A stretch of 64,000 nucleotides of DNA from Omphiscola glabra (lineage: Eukaryota > Mollusca > Gastropoda > Lymnaeidae): contig OZ024810.1 in assembly GCA_964017045.1 (NCBI GenBank), positions 13,193,342-13,257,341 of the forward strand. Reading direction: 5' to 3'. Below the pieces are notes generated by a model. The model was not told the DNA's origin. It saw only the letters and a program-made list of their open reading frames with translations, and searched no databases. The first letter of the stretch is position 1. Every line of letters starts with the position of its first letter. The translations under genes and the position numbers were made by a program. Positions 1 to 11,563 of this stretch are shown here, piece after piece.

Positions 1-779
1 TGTATGCATATCTAGTGGGGAGAATATGACATTTCTTTTCCATCTTACTGTTATTCATGTTTTAAAATTAATTTTTGTAACTTATCTAAATATATTCCCA
101 CTTTTTTTTTTTAACTTTGATCACTGGAAGCAATTCTTGAAAAAGAAATAATTAAGTTAAGGTTTTAAAGGTTTGAGTGTGAAAGCTCTTTAAAAAGTTG
201 TCCATTTCCCTGTAGAAACTAGCTATATTTGCAATCGAAAGTTCTTTGGCATATTACTAATTATCACTTTGTAGATGAATAATGCTACAAATACTGCAAG
301 CTGTAAAATAAGAAGTTGTGTTAAAAAATTAATAAACTTTTGTTTTCTTGTTTAGTTTATCAAATTGGCCAATAAATGTTTTACAAAATCATGAAGATTA
401 AATGCTTTTGTCTTGTCATTTTTTCGATGAAGAATGCTAGTGATTGACAGGCACGCCAGTCAGAATTACTTTAAAAACACCAGGCAAGCTATTAAAAAAA
501 AAAATATTTTTGTTATAGTTTTTAATGCGCTAGTTAAATTCGAATATACTAATATATTGATACATTGTATATATATATTAAATTTGAGCTTTAAATATAT
601 TTGTTTTAGTGTGTTAATCATTTTCTTGAAATTTGCTTTGAAAACTAGGCTAATCGAAAGCTTAGATAATTGACTAAAATAAATTTCATGGTCACTCGGT
701 TAATAGCCTGAAAATAAATTAACATTTTTAAGAACAGAAAGCTATGTATATCAAAACGATATATATATATATATTTATT
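1..779. other. AT-rich non-coding stretch
   Basis: Very AT-rich DNA with short A and T runs and a small TA repeat near 760-772. The only open frame (434-673) encodes a low-complexity, Ile/Phe/Lys-rich peptide typical of translated AT-rich DNA. I see no gene here. Confidence 0.6.
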
Positions 780-1390
780 ATGGCATCCTTCCGTCTTCGC
801 GAAACGATGAAGTAGCTATGTACAATTCACTAATGGCTCACTAGGCCATTCCTGAAATAACAGTCTCGGCTGCATTTCTCGAACGATAATCTTGAATCCT
901 TGTTAGATTTGGCTTTCAGTATTGATGTATTCTTTGTCTTCACAGTCGCTTAAGGCAAAATGATAAAGCATCGAGAAAAATTATACTGAAGAGCGTTGCA
1001 GCCAGTACACAACCTTTTTTTACTAAATTGCTAACTGGCAATGCCCCAGAGAACTTGCCATGGAAGGTTATTGTGCTGTGCACGTTTTTTGTGAAATGAC
1101 TGTATGATTGTGAGAAGTCGTGGGGGACTAACTACTATATGCAATATACTTTACATACCACTCCAACTTACCCAGTCGAAAGACTCAGTTAAATCTGCGA
1201 AAGCAATATAAAGAAGCAAATGTTGTTCATTCACGACTTTTCTCCTGCATCTCGCGTAACAAGAATATCATGTCTATTGTTGAATGACCACTTGGGAAGA
1301 CACACTGGGACTCTGGGAAGATGCGGTAAGCCAGACTCTGCAATCGTTTAATGGCGGCATTGGCAAACGTCTTTCGATCTAAGCTAAGGA
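780..1390 (-). pseudogene. LINE reverse-transcriptase relic, broken
   Basis: Read on the minus strand, the first part gives a frame with SLDRKTFANAAIKRLQ, then FPESQCVFPSGHSTIDM and LLREMQEKSRE. This matches the finger region of LINE reverse transcriptases, where the usual wording is close to ESQCGFRxGRSTxDMIFxLRQLQEKxRE. Further on, in another frame, VKKGCVLAATLF resembles the conserved VKQGCVLAPTLF block. Stops and frameshifts separate the pieces, so it is dead. The GA microsatellite abuts its upstream side and has probably interrupted it. The family is inferred from these motifs; the exact clade is not clear. Confidence 0.7.
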
Positions 1391-1757
1391 TATATGTGAG
1401 AGAGAGAGATAGAGATAGTGAGAGAGAGAGAGAGAGAGATAGTGAAAGAGAGAGAGATAGTGAGAGAGAGATAGTGAGAGATATAGTGTGAGAGAGAGAG
1501 ATAGTGAGAGAGAGAGAGATATTGAAAGAGAGAGAGATAGGGAGAGAGAGAGATAGGAAGAGAGAGAGATAGTGAGAGAGAGAGATAGTGAGAGAGAGAT
1601 AATGAGATAGATATAGATATAGTGAGAGAGAGAGATAGTGAGAGAGAGAGAGATAGTGAGAGAGAGAGATAGTGAGAGAGAGATAGTGAGAGAGAGAGAT
1701 AGTGAGAGAGAGAGATAGTGAGAGAGAGAGATAGTGAGAGAGAGATAGTGAGAGAGA
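1391..1757. repeat. GA-rich microsatellite, GAGAGATAGT type
   Basis: About 365 bp of imperfect GAGAGA runs broken at intervals by TAGTGAGAG units. Long open frames on the minus strand across it (Leu/Ser/His/Tyr repeats) are products of the repeat and not genes. Confidence 0.95.
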
Positions 1758-2231
1758 TCTTGTTACAACCAAACGCCATGGACTTACTTACTTTCCCTTT
1801 CTTCCGTCACCTATTGCCTGTATTAACACTCTTATCTACTAACGATCTATTCCATTCTTATTGCATCCCTCTAGGATACTAAATTTGCAGATAAGTGTTT
1901 ATTCTAAGTTTGTTATTGTTTTTTTACTGTTGATTTTCTCATTGAAATTGTCTTGTGCAGTACGTTCTTTGTTTTGTTGCGTCCTTTTTCAGGTTTTCAG
2001 ATTCTTTGTTTCATTATCCCCCTTTTATCCTTTGGCTGTGTTGTCAAAATAAATATTTAAGAGAGCACTGTAAAACATTGTCTATTTACAAAATTTAAAA
2101 TAAAGAAAACATTTTTTAAAAAAATACTTTTTTTTTTACTGTAAAATACTGGCAGAAGTGTACATCAGTGTTTCGCATCGTGTGTAATGAAGAAGTTATA
2201 GTTAAATAGCTCATACCAGAAAAAAAAAATA
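1758..2231. other. AT-rich spacer
   Basis: No motif recognised. The 63-codon open frame at 1861-2052 is hydrophobic and Phe/Leu-rich with no recognisable domain; it is left as unsupported. Confidence 0.5.
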
Positions 2232-3062
2232 ATTTAGGGCCCCCCAGTCAAAAACTGAATATTGCAAAATGACTCAGTAGAATGCGCGGTATTGTGGTCA
2301 ACAATTTCGAAAAGTTTTATCACAATCGAATGAATGGTGTAGGAGCGCATGCGGTTCAAATTTATATTTATATGGCCCAAATAAGAAAAACAAACATAGG
2401 GCCCGTGACTCGAAACGGAATATTTATTAATTCTTGTACTAGATCATAAACCTTTGCGGGCGTGCGCGCAACATTTAACAACAGTTTTATGGCATTCGGA
2501 TAAATGGTATAGGAAAGCATACAGAAATTTATTATTTACAAAGATCATATAAAAAACAACGAATTAAGGTCCAACGGCCCAAAACGGATTACTTTAAAAG
2601 GGTTGTAATTATTCAGCGCGGGCTGGTGGACAACAAGTCACCAAAGTTTTATCGCAATCGCGTGAATGGTGTAGGGACGAATACGCTTTGAAATTTTATT
2701 TACATATCTCTTATGAGAAAAAACTAACAGAGGCCCTCTGGCTCAAAACGGCATTTTTTTTTAAATGGGTGTAATCCTTCATACATCTTTGCGGGCGTAC
2801 GCGCAACATCACAACGTTTTATCGCATTCAGATAAATGCAATAATATTACATACTAAAATTATTCTCTACAAAGCTCCTATAAGTAAAAAAATAGAAATT
2901 TAGTGCCAGCGGCCTGAAACAGAATATTTTAAAGGGGTCGTAATGACTCAGAAAAATGCGCGAGCTTATGGACAATTATTCAGCAAAGTCTTATCACAAT
3001 CGCATGACTGGTTTAAGAGCGCATAAAAGACATACATACAGACAGACATTCATTTTTTAAAT
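2232..3062. repeat. Diverged tandem repeat, ~167-bp monomers in A-B-A-B-A order
   Basis: Five monomers begin at a related landmark (a GGCCC..CTCAAAACGG-like block) near 2236, 2398, 2567, 2731 and 2902, a spacing of about 162-171 bp. Monomers 1, 3 and 5 share ACTCAG..AATGCGCG and TTTTATCACAATCG. Monomers 2 and 4 share TTTGCGGGCG and ACGCGCAACAT. The array is thus an alternating dimer of about 333 bp. It ends in a CATACATACAGACAGACATTC tail region (about 3030-3050), a type of tail often seen at ends of invertebrate interspersed repeats. It may be a satellite fragment or the internal repeat of a transposon. Confidence 0.75.
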
Positions 3063-3639
3063 ATTAGATTGAAGTCAAACCCCCCATTTTCAATATTACG
3101 TTTTATAAAAGGATTTATATTAAACACGTTGTTTTTAGGAGTTCTTTAATTTATTAAATTGAAGTTAGAGCGTTTTAGAGTGTTTCATGTTCGGTGTTTC
3201 ATGTTCCATGTTTTAATGTCTTTTATGTGAATGTGTAATCTTTAATTATTTTTTTTAGTTAAAACCTAAAACAGAAAGAAATATATAAGGAAGTAAAAAC
3301 TAAAATCTAAAAATTTGATTTTTAAAAAAAAATACACAATTTAATGTTAACTTCCGGTTAACAATAAGATGGCTGACATCAGCAATTGATGTAGTCCCCA
3401 AATGAAAATTGAAACTGCAACATTCCTAGCGAGCGGGTAGTGGTAATAAAACGTACCATTCATTAAAAGGAGAAGACAATGGACAGCCCAGAAGCGGAAA
3501 GGGTAAACGAGATCGACTAACTATCGTGGGAACATTTGTGTATTGAGACAAAAAGAACTTGAAATTGTGTAGTTTATGCCGCGATTACAATATCTCGGAG
3601 TGTAGGCACTTCGGTAAAGCAAAAGAGACTACTAAAAAA
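3063..3639. other. Non-coding DNA upstream of the LINE
   Basis: AT-rich to 3350, then more balanced composition from about 3350 to 3640, which may be the 5' part of the LINE that follows. No open frame with recognisable protein content. Confidence 0.4.
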
Positions 3640-3854
3640 AGATCTAGTCATGATGATAAATAATAATAATAAATTATAATAGGCATGGAGAGGGATGGGC
3701 GCCGACATGCGACAACTGCCCTAGTTACGCTACATGTACATGAGAACAGATTCACAATCCATACCGCCTCGGCCGTCGCCCGGTTACCAAGGGCCACGCC
3801 TACCGTCTTTGACCAGGACTGAGGTGGAAAGTATGCTACTGGTCAGCCAAAAAA

Positions 3855-4866
3855 AACAATATCAGTGCCAGGAATAACATTGCACTAGGAACCTGGAACT
3901 TGAGATCATTGAAAGAAACGGGCAAGGTGGAGGAGTTAGTGCATGAAATGAACAGATATAGATGGGACATCCTAGGTCTGTGCCAAATGAGATGGAAAAA
4001 CTTTGGAGAAACCTCTACCCACAGACTATATTTTATTGGACGGGAGGACACACACGAACAATGAGTTGGCTTCCTCGTCCATAAAAACATTAAGAACAGT
4101 ATTATGAGCTGTCAACCAATTTCGAGTCGGCTCATTACTCTTCGAGTAAGGGCAACACCGTTCAACATCACCATCGTACAAGTGTATGCACAAACTTCAG
4201 ATTATGATGACGAAGAAGTGGATGACTTCTACCATCAACTCCAAGATATACTGAACAAAACCCACAAGAGAGATATTCGTGTCGTTCAAGGTGATTGGAA
4301 TGCCAAAATAGGAGAAGATGCCTATGCAAACTGGAAAGGGACATGTGGACGCCACTGTAACGCAACTTCAAACAAGAGAGGCCTCAGGCACTTGGAATTC
4401 TCCAACTTCAACGAACTCATACTGGCCAACACACTGGGTGAACATAAAATATCCGGGAAAACAATATGGCATAGCCCCAATGGGAAACACCACAATCATA
4501 TTGACTACATCATTTTTACGGTCTAGTATAAACATTGCCAATACTTGCAGATTCCCAGGAGCTGACATTGGAAGTGACCACGATCTAGTCATGATGACCA
4601 TTAGGCTGCACTTAAAGAGGGTAAATAAACAGAGATACACCATAATCAAATTTGACTTTCAAAAGCTGAAGGATCATAAAGAAGCAAAAGCCTTCCAAGC
4701 AATGATAGGAGGAAAATTTGCAGCGTTTATAGATGCCGACTGTTCAGACATGGACGCACTCATTCATAACTTCAACACAGCTGTGACGGACACAGCTCAT
4801 GACATCCTTGGTAAACATCGACCAACCCAAAAGCTATGGGTGACAGCTGACATACTCGATCTGTGA
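3855..4866 (+). pseudogene. LINE apurinic-type endonuclease domain, broken
   Basis: The plus-strand translation begins with LGTWNLRSLKETGKVEEL, the N-terminal block of APE endonucleases in LINEs, followed by RYRWDILGLCQMRW. After an in-frame stop near 4061 it resumes at 4104 with VQVYAQTSDYDDEEVDDFY and VVQGDWNAKIG, then HSPNGKHHNHIDYI. After a shift near 4520 it continues with GSDHDLVMM, the catalytic SDH block. The domain would nick target DNA for target-primed reverse transcription. Stops and shifts make this copy non-functional. Confidence 0.85.
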
Positions 4867-5194
4867 GTTAAAGATCCAGAGTGGGGAAATAAATATAGGA
4901 ACATTAACCAAACCATCAAAAAGGGTACGAGAAAGGCAAAGAAGAAATGGATTGAAGAGCAATGCTACGACATTGAAAATAGCTTGAAGAAAAACAATAG
5001 CAAAATGACATACAAGTTGGTGAAAGAACTAACCACTACAAAACAAGGGTGTAGTACTACCATAAAAGATAAAAAGGGTAAATAATTGACCGAGGGAAAT
5101 GATATCCTGAAAAGATGGACTGAACACTGCTCAGAGATGTATACTGAAAATATTAAGATAGACCAGAGATCCTTAATGTCCCCCCAGGAACGGA

Positions 5195-6325
5195 CAACTT
5201 CCCTATTCTCCTCGTAAAAGTAGAAGCAGCATTCCAAGCACTCCAAATAGGAAACATGGCAGGAGTGGATACTATCCCTGCCAAGTTGGTGAAACAGGGA
5301 GGAGAAGCAATGATAAATGCCCTAACCAATATTTGTAGCAAAATATGGCTAACAGGGGAATGGCCCAAATCATGGACCCAATCTCTCATCATCACCCTCC
5401 CCAAGAAAGGTAACCTACAGCTATGCCAAAACTATCGCACCATGAGCCTAATAAGCCACCCGAGCAAGGTCATGCTGAAGGTCATACTGAACCGACTAAG
5501 ACCATATGCCGACAGAATCATTGCTGAAGAACAGGCGGGCTTTAGGTAAGGACATGGCTAAACTGAGCAGATCCCAAACCTCCGGATACTATGTGAGAAA
5601 TATGCTCAACACCAACAAAACCTATACCACGTCCTTGTGAATTTCAAGAAGGCATTCGACAGGTTTAGGCATGCTGCTTTATGGGCCACCTTGAGGCACT
5701 AAAACATCAGCACAAACCTAACCAGAATGATATGCAGCCTCTATGATAAGGCCACCAGTGCAGTCTTCTTCAAAAATAACATCGGAGAATGGTTTAAGAC
5801 CACGGTTGGAGTACAAGTTTGCTTGCTCTCCCCCACCCTGTTTAACATCTTCTTAGAGAGAATTATGTCAGATGCACTGGAAAGGCATGTAGGGACAGTC
5901 AGCATTGGTGGCAGAACAATCAACTACCTACGTTTTGCTGATGACATAGACGGACTGGCTGGAAGCGAAGAAGAGCTTATAGCCAACCTAGTAAAGCGTC
6001 TTGACAAGACTTCATCGTCCTTTTGCATGCGAATCTGTGCAGAAAATACAAAAATGATGACGAATAGCACCACTGACAACGCCACTGAAAGTAAGGTCGG
6101 TGAGGAAAGATTAGAGACATTTGGCAGCTTTAAGTACTTCGGAGCAATAGTTTCGGAAGAAGGCTCCAAGCCAGAATTGGTGGCCAGGATTGCGCAGACC
6201 ACGACAGCATTAAAGAGGTTCAAGAAAATATGGAACGACGAAAATATAGCTCCCAGCACCAAAATCAGGCTGATGCGCTCATTAATCATCTACATTTTCT
6301 TAAATGCCAATGCTGGACATTAACA
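5195..6325 (+). pseudogene. LINE reverse-transcriptase domain, broken
   Basis: Two open segments (5256-5549 and 5727-6323) are separated by stops. The first has TLPKKGNLQLCQNYRTMSLI and ends EEQAGFR, the usual finger motifs. A broken stretch includes NFKKAFDR, corresponding to the first catalytic Asp block (normally DFxKAFD, here with Asn in place of Asp). The second segment carries VGVQVCLLSPTLFN and LRFADDID at 5928-5951, the catalytic FADD box, followed by CAENTKMM and FGSFKYFGAIVSEEGS. The frame breaks just after 6323, before the C-terminal region. Confidence 0.9.
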
Positions 6326-6725
6326 GCAGAGCTTGAAAGGAACATAAATGCGACGGAGATGATATGTTTCAGGGGCATTCTTGTCATCTGCTATAGTGAA
6401 CAAGTGTAAGAAAGGATTCGTCAAGCTATTGGGCAGTACGATGACCTCCTGGTGTGTGTAAAAATGCTCAAACTTGAGTGGTATGGTCACGTGACAAGAA
6501 AACAAGGGCTTGTCAAAGAAATCATGGAGGGCACAACTAGAGGAATGATAAGAAGAGGAAGACAGAGAAAAAAGAGGTGAAGATAATATCAATTAATGGA
6601 CGGGATTAAAACTAGGCGATGCTATGTAGTGCCGAAGACCGAGAGGAATGGAGAAGGATATTTTTCATGTTATCTGTGGCGTCCCAAATGTCCAAAGACT
6701 AAGGGACATGTTAATGATGATGAAT

Positions 6726-7170
6726 GTTATCAAGGTTTACCGTAATAGGGCTATTATCCCAATTCCTTGAAGCTGGTGGAAGATATCATCCACATTAAAG
6801 GCAATTTCTTCATGGTAAAAAGGATATTTTTTACAAACGTGTGTCACAGTTTATGTGTTGCAAGATAAATCTTTTAGAAGCGAGCTTTACGGATGCTTGT
6901 TGTATATATGAACACATTTAATGTAGCTCTCAACCAGAGTGTTTACCGGACCTGCATAACTTTCACATCTTTTGCTATATTTCTGTGTATTCTTTTAACA
7001 CTGATTTACAATGTATGTGCTATTAAAAAGAGATTTTTATCCCACCCCCACATATTTGTTGACATTAATTTTGTTATTTTTGTTGTTATTGTTATTTCTC
7101 TGAAAAGGGTAATGTTCCTTACATGTCTTGGGTGTGACGTCCTTTGAATCAGTTCTCGGTAATATAAAGA
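6726..7170. other. AT-rich spacer
   Basis: Flanks the LINE 3' tail. A hydrophobic 84-codon open frame at 6893-7147 has no recognisable domain and is not called. Confidence 0.5.
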
Positions 7171-7390
7171 TGGCTGCGTGGTGCAAATATTATTATTATT
7201 TGTTTTCTTATATATCGCGGTACCCCATCCTAGGGCTAGGCTCACCGCGCTGTACATAAAAATATTAGAAAAAGAGACATAATCGTGACAATACCATAAA
7301 ATACATATATGTAATAAAGAACAGATGTATAGAGACAAACAAAAACTAATGCATATCTTACCACTTCTATAGTATATCATTGCCCGAATT
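7171..7390 (-). mobile_element. CR1/L2-like LINE 3' end, truncated
   Basis: On the minus strand the sequence reads TGTACAGCGCGGTGAGCC, then a hairpin-forming stretch (stem CGCGGT/ACCGCG at 7216-7221 and 7244-7249), and terminates in an AATAATAATAT tail at 7180-7195. The same TGTACAGCG.GGTGAGCC block followed by an ATAATA tail occurs at 60645-60710, where it lies downstream of recognisable LINE coding sequence. This supports calling it a 5'-truncated 3' UTR of the same family. Confidence 0.65.
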
Positions 7391-8620
7391 CAACAACCAC
7401 CATTCTCACTTAAATGGCGATGAAATCTTTTGTTCGATTACTAAGTGCTGAAATATATTATACTCGTTGCAGGAGGAATATAATTTTGGTTTAGTTGAAT
7501 TTTCGTTTTCATTTCTTTAGCGCATTATTAGCGTATTATTTCAAATAAACAATTGCCACGTGTACATGTTAGCTACACTTGCATTGGCCGAATATCTAAA
7601 GAAATTAAGCAACGATCCATTTATAAATTTAATTGGTAGAATTTAAAACAAAATATAAAATAAATACAATTTCAAAGAAAATCTGTAATTATTGTGCTTG
7701 AAAAAAAACTTCGCACACCCGCTCTTACCCCATTTTCTCAATACAACAGGGGGCGCGACACAATATCACAAATACACACAACTTTTAATTAGAATCAAAT
7801 AATGAATCAAATCGCTTGAATAAGCTATTATTGATTTGTATGTGGTTTTGGACATAGATAGTTTTACCTAAAAAATATATTACTTAAACATCAAAAAATG
7901 TCTCAAGCTTTTTATCAAATTACATGATTATATTTTAAAATGTTTAAATAATACAGATATAAAAAAAGAAATGTAATTAACTTTTAAACTTATAATAAAA
8001 CAATATAACATGTCAATGAATGTCATTATATTTTAGAAAGTTTACTTATGAAGGAAAATTAAACTTCATTGCCACATAACATTTTAAAGTTTATTTAAAA
8101 AAACACGTCCTATCTCCTCTCTAAACAAGTGCGCAAGCATTGGAGAATTTAATAACTTAGATGCGGACTCAAAACTGCCCTACTAGGTTCCACCTCAATA
8201 TGCGACAACAAGGACCCGAAAACAGAAATAGCAATCTGGCCCCAGAAACAGTTGTACACCAGTTAAATTAGTGCTCCATACTTAAGCTTGGCAGGACCAG
8301 GTAACGGCCGATTGTAAAATAATGAAATTTTATATGACACATCCAAGCAACTGTTGTCTGTTATCGATATCAATTAGAAGTGGCCTTAAAGATCTAATGC
8401 TTAAAAATGTACAAAAATGGGAATAGGACATTCAAATGTGTACGTAAATAAAAAAAAAATATCTCTGCACACACAAACTGAAAACCCGGGGGATTTTCGA
8501 TAAAAACATATTAATTAGTAACTTCGCATTACAATAAAAGAGTATATGTTTCTAAAGAAATATTGTAAAGATTTGTTTTGTTGCTCACGCGTTAACGAGG
8601 ACCCACAAGGTAAAAAATCT
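7391..8620. other. AT-rich region downstream of the first GIMAP gene
   Basis: Low-complexity AT-rich DNA. The part near 8100-8450 is more balanced but carries no recognisable frame. The 3' UTR of the minus-strand GIMAP gene at 8621 must lie here. A minus-strand AATAAA (TTTATT on the plus strand) is present near 8089, rather far away, so the true polyadenylation site is uncertain. Confidence 0.4.
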
Positions 8621-9928
8621 CTAATCTTCGCTACCAAAAAGTTTTTTAAATGACCACGAGATACTTTCAGCGAGAGATGAAAAAAAGCCCTTATCGTTGG
8701 TCCGCCTGGCTGCCTTATATTGTGTTTCGATGTCTTCTAACTGTTTTCGTTGGAGCTTGCTCTCTTCCTCGAACGGTTTCTCAAATTCCTTCTCGCGGTT
8801 TGCTCTGTCTGTATCCATTTTCTCTGTCAGGTCTCTCAATTTCTTTTCGTATTCTTCCAGCAGCTTACTCCTCCGCTCGTCCTCAATCTTGTCTTTGGTA
8901 AGTCGCTGCTCATATTCCTTTCTTTGCCGTGCTAATTCTGCCATAAAGGTTTGCGTTCTCTCTTCTTCCTCTTTTCTCATTTTCTCCCTCTCTTCTATTA
9001 CTCTTTGTGAAATCTCAATCTCATTAGCAATAGTGACTTGAATTGAATTGACTGTTTTTAGTATTTCATGGAGTGCACCGGTTCCTTTGTCCTTTTCCTG
9101 GATGTTGTCGTATAAAGTCGTAGCTCGTTTCTGAAAATCCTCCAAATGCGAACGTCTTTCTCTGTGATCCACATTTTCTTGTGTCCATTGAAGTTTCTGT
9201 ATTATTAAACTAATTTCGTTCATTGTCTCCTCGTGAACCATCGGCATCTTGGCTTCCACCATCAACTTATCACGAGCTTCTCTGGCTTTCTGGAAATTTT
9301 CATCGGTGTAACGAAGATCCCTCCATCGTAAGTTGTCCACCATTTCAATCAGATTTGACAGCTGCTTCTCTTTCTTGTCCTCTGCTTTTGTCCTGTTGTC
9401 AAATAATACAACTCTACGACAACATTCTTCAAGCAAGTCTTTAAAAACTCCAATTTGTTCATTGCACCACTCCTCAAATGTTGAATTGTTCTCATCACTC
9501 TCAAAATTGTCTCCACAAGTTAGAACTAAAATGCAATGGTTTTTGACAAAATTTTCTCCAAAGATTCGCTTCAAAAATAGTATAGTTTCCTTGTCTTCTT
9601 CAGTAAATCTTCCTCCAAATTTGGTCACCAGAAGAAATGCATGATATCCTCGTGGGTTGGCCGAAATGGCGAACTGCATTGCTTTCATTACAAGATTAAC
9701 AGCACCCTCTTTGTCCAGGCATGTGTCCCCTACACCTGGTCCGTCAACAACTTTTATGATGCGGTTGTTAAATGCACTCACTTCGGTTTGAATGTCTTTC
9801 GTGACAGAAGTTTGACAATTTCTGCTAAGGAACATATTATTCCTTCGTAGGATCGTGTTACCAAGCGCGCTTTTCCCATTCCCTGTCTTCCCGATCAACA
9901 GAAGATCTATGTCTTTTGACAATTCCAT
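8621..9928 (-). CDS. GIMAP/AIG1 GTPase with coiled-coil tail (intact, 435 aa)
   Basis: Immune-associated GTP-binding protein of the GIMAP (AIG1) family, expected to cycle and oligomerise with GTP at membranes. G1 is GKTGNGKS at residues 13-20, G3 DGPG at 62-65, the family-specific conserved box GGRFTEED at 105-112, G4 TCGD at 137-140 and G5 VLFDNRT around 174-180. Residues from about 215 to 405 are charged and heptad-like, a long coiled coil. The protein ends with an aromatic amphipathic segment, GFFSSLAESISWSFKKLF. The start is chosen because a splice acceptor (TTCATTCACAG) lies just nine bases upstream, so the coding part is one exon behind a 5' UTR intron. Its closest relatives in the window are at 22.7, 41.9 and 49.7 kb. 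No break is seen; likely functional. Confidence 0.93.
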   Translation of the reverse strand: MELSKDIDLLLIGKTGNGKSALGNTILRRNNMFLSRNCQTSVTKDIQTEVSAFNNRIIKVVDGPGVGDTCLDKEGAVNLVMKAMQFAISANPRGYHAFLLVTKFGGRFTEEDKETILFLKRIFGENFVKNHCILVLTCGDNFESDENNSTFEEWCNEQIGVFKDLLEECCRRVVLFDNRTKAEDKKEKQLSNLIEMVDNLRWRDLRYTDENFQKAREARDKLMVEAKMPMVHEETMNEISLIIQKLQWTQENVDHRERRSHLEDFQKRATTLYDNIQEKDKGTGALHEILKTVNSIQVTIANEIEISQRVIEEREKMRKEEEERTQTFMAELARQRKEYEQRLTKDKIEDERRSKLLEEYEKKLRDLTEKMDTDRANREKEFEKPFEEESKLQRKQLEDIETQYKAARRTNDKGFFSSLAESISWSFKKLFGSED

Positions 9929-9937
9929 TTTCTACAC

Positions 9938-9951
9938 CTGTGAATGAAAAA
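9938..9951 (-). promoter_or_regulatory. Splice acceptor of a 5' UTR intron
   Basis: Minus-strand TTTTTCATTCACAG ends at 9938 and the exon begins GTGTAG, nine bases before the ATG. The same arrangement occurs at 24001 and 51007 in the paralogues. The donor and the non-coding first exon were not located. Confidence 0.7.
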
Positions 9952-10219
9952 TATAACCACACATAAGCCAAGAAAATCTTTAAAAGAATATCCACTTTTT
10001 TTTTAAAGACCTGTGATTAAAAAAAAAATTGTATTGATGAATTACAAAAATATTTAAATTCTAATAACTCAGTAATAAACTCAAATAAATTTAGCTTAAC
10101 TATTTCTTTTACTATGTTAAATGTTAAAATGTCGTTTTCCAGAACTAGAAATTATCAAGTTGATTTATATATTATTTATTAACAGTTATTTGTATCATGC
10201 TTGTGTATATGCATATTAG
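9952..10219. other. AT-rich intron or upstream DNA of the GIMAP gene
   Basis: Expected to hold the 5' UTR intron of the 8.6-kb GIMAP gene. No donor or promoter could be assigned. Confidence 0.4.
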
Positions 10220-10275
10220 CAGTGGCGTGGCTAGAGGGAGCGAGGGTGCGGAACGCACACGGGTGTGACCAAAAA
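10220..10275. mobile_element. Single end of a short hAT-like element
   Basis: CAGTGGCGTGGCTAGAGGG resembles the CAGCGGCGTAGCTAG end of the complete element at 53303-53502. No matching second terminus was found downstream, so this is a fragment. Confidence 0.4.
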
Positions 10276-10365
10276 AAATTAAAAAAATTACGTATTACTG
10301 CTTACACAATGCTCGGTCAAACCGAATTTTATAAAAGTATAACCGATAAAATTTCAATTTTCCAC

Positions 10366-10490
10366 AATGTAACCAATCAACATGCGTGCTTTATTGAAAG
10401 TTAAAGGTTGCTGTGTATAGAAATGAAGTGATCCTATAATTACATCAGAAAAACACCGTTTTGACCTTGATTAAAGACCGCCGATTGAAA
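10366..10490. repeat. Dispersed repeat, copy 1
   Basis: About 120 bp matching 36045-36164 with shared blocks AATGTAACCAATC, TGATCCTATAATTA and AAAAACACCGTTTTG in the same order. The nature of the element is unknown. Confidence 0.75.
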
Positions 10491-11563
10491 TTTTCCATAA
10501 GCGGCCAGAACCTATACTTAACTTGAGAATCGCATTCTTTCTGAACTCCAGATCAGCGATCAATGGAGTAACATATATGTTTGGGGCTTTTTAAACTCGG
10601 TAGCCTACTAGCACCAAGTTTCCGTTCCAAAATTAACCTATTTTTATGATGAGTTATCAGAATTTGAACTTTTAAAAGAAATACCTAGACTTGGAAGACA
10701 TCTAAAGGCAGCTGCTATTGAAATGCGTTGAAAGATATTGATTTCGATCAAGTGATTGACAGGTTTGCAGGTTTGAAGACTAGGTAAAAAATAAACATAC
10801 AGTATATATAATTTATACACCTCAAAATCGTACATTGTACGCCAAAATCGTAAGAATAAACAGGTCTGATATTTGTTTTTATGCATGTTAGTATGCCAGT
10901 AACAAAATCTGTAATAAAAATACTTTTGATGAGAAATATTAGTTTTTTTATATTGTAAATATTTCTGAGATACTCTGATCATATGTATTGGCTACCTTAA
11001 TTACTGCACAATCCATTTTTATTCCACAGAGCCTTTAAAGATCTGCTATATATATATTAAGTAGGCGAAGCTAAAAGCTAATTTAAATTTTGTACCAAGC
11101 AAAAGAAGGTTTTGTCAGAATATAAGTGTGCAGCATTGGGGTACGAGATTGAAATGTAAGTTTTCTGCATATGTAACATATTCATGGCCCATTATTTTAT
11201 CCGTTAATACTAACGCAATTAATTTATTTTAATAATATAATGTTCAGCGGGACACTAAAGCGTATGGTCTACTTAATAAATTAATTAGAAAACAGCTCTA
11301 AGAAAACTTACCTGTGAGGTTAAGTAATCTTCGTCTTTAAGTACTGACACATGCACAGACGTGCGTAATGAAGAAGAGACAAGCTGAATGTTACATTTAG
11401 TATTGATAACACAGTCGCGTTATCTCGAATGACAACGTTTCAGAGAAGTAATATTTCCTGGAAAAAGCCAGTAGAATTATATTTTCCTAAAAAAAGTGGA
11501 TATGAACGGGAAAATAGGCGAATCAATAAGCGGCTTTCCTATTTGAGTTTCACGTGTCTAGAG
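10491..11563. other. AT-rich spacer, no gene seen
   Basis: A minus-strand open frame at 10644-10982 is Tyr/Phe/Cys-rich without domain signals and reads like translated AT-rich DNA. Nothing else recognised. Confidence 0.45.

Larger units (their letters stand above)
3640..6725 (+). mobile_element. Nearly complete but dead APE-type LINE (probably RTE-like)
   Basis: A non-LTR retrotransposon copy carrying endonuclease, reverse transcriptase and a conserved C-terminal region, in that order. The C-terminal region (about 6440-6720) translates with breaks to the LEWYGHVTRKQGL..RRGRQ..EWTGLKL pattern common in animal LINEs of this type. The copy ends in an ATGATGATGA tail at 6712-6725. The same 3' end recurs truncated at 21034-21216 and 62714-62976 on the minus strand, which defines the family within the window. 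At least eight stops or shifts interrupt the protein. RTE-clade placement is an inference from domain content and the short GAT-repeat tail. Confidence 0.85.

Noticed and set aside
1227..1779. Ser/Leu-rich 131- and 181-codon frames on the minus strand
   Set aside because: Translated GA microsatellite; the last part of one joins the reverse-transcriptase relic.
8650..9850. Plus-strand frames inside the GIMAP gene (also at 50220-50619 and 57494-58927)
   Set aside because: Antisense shadows of coding sequence; no domain character.
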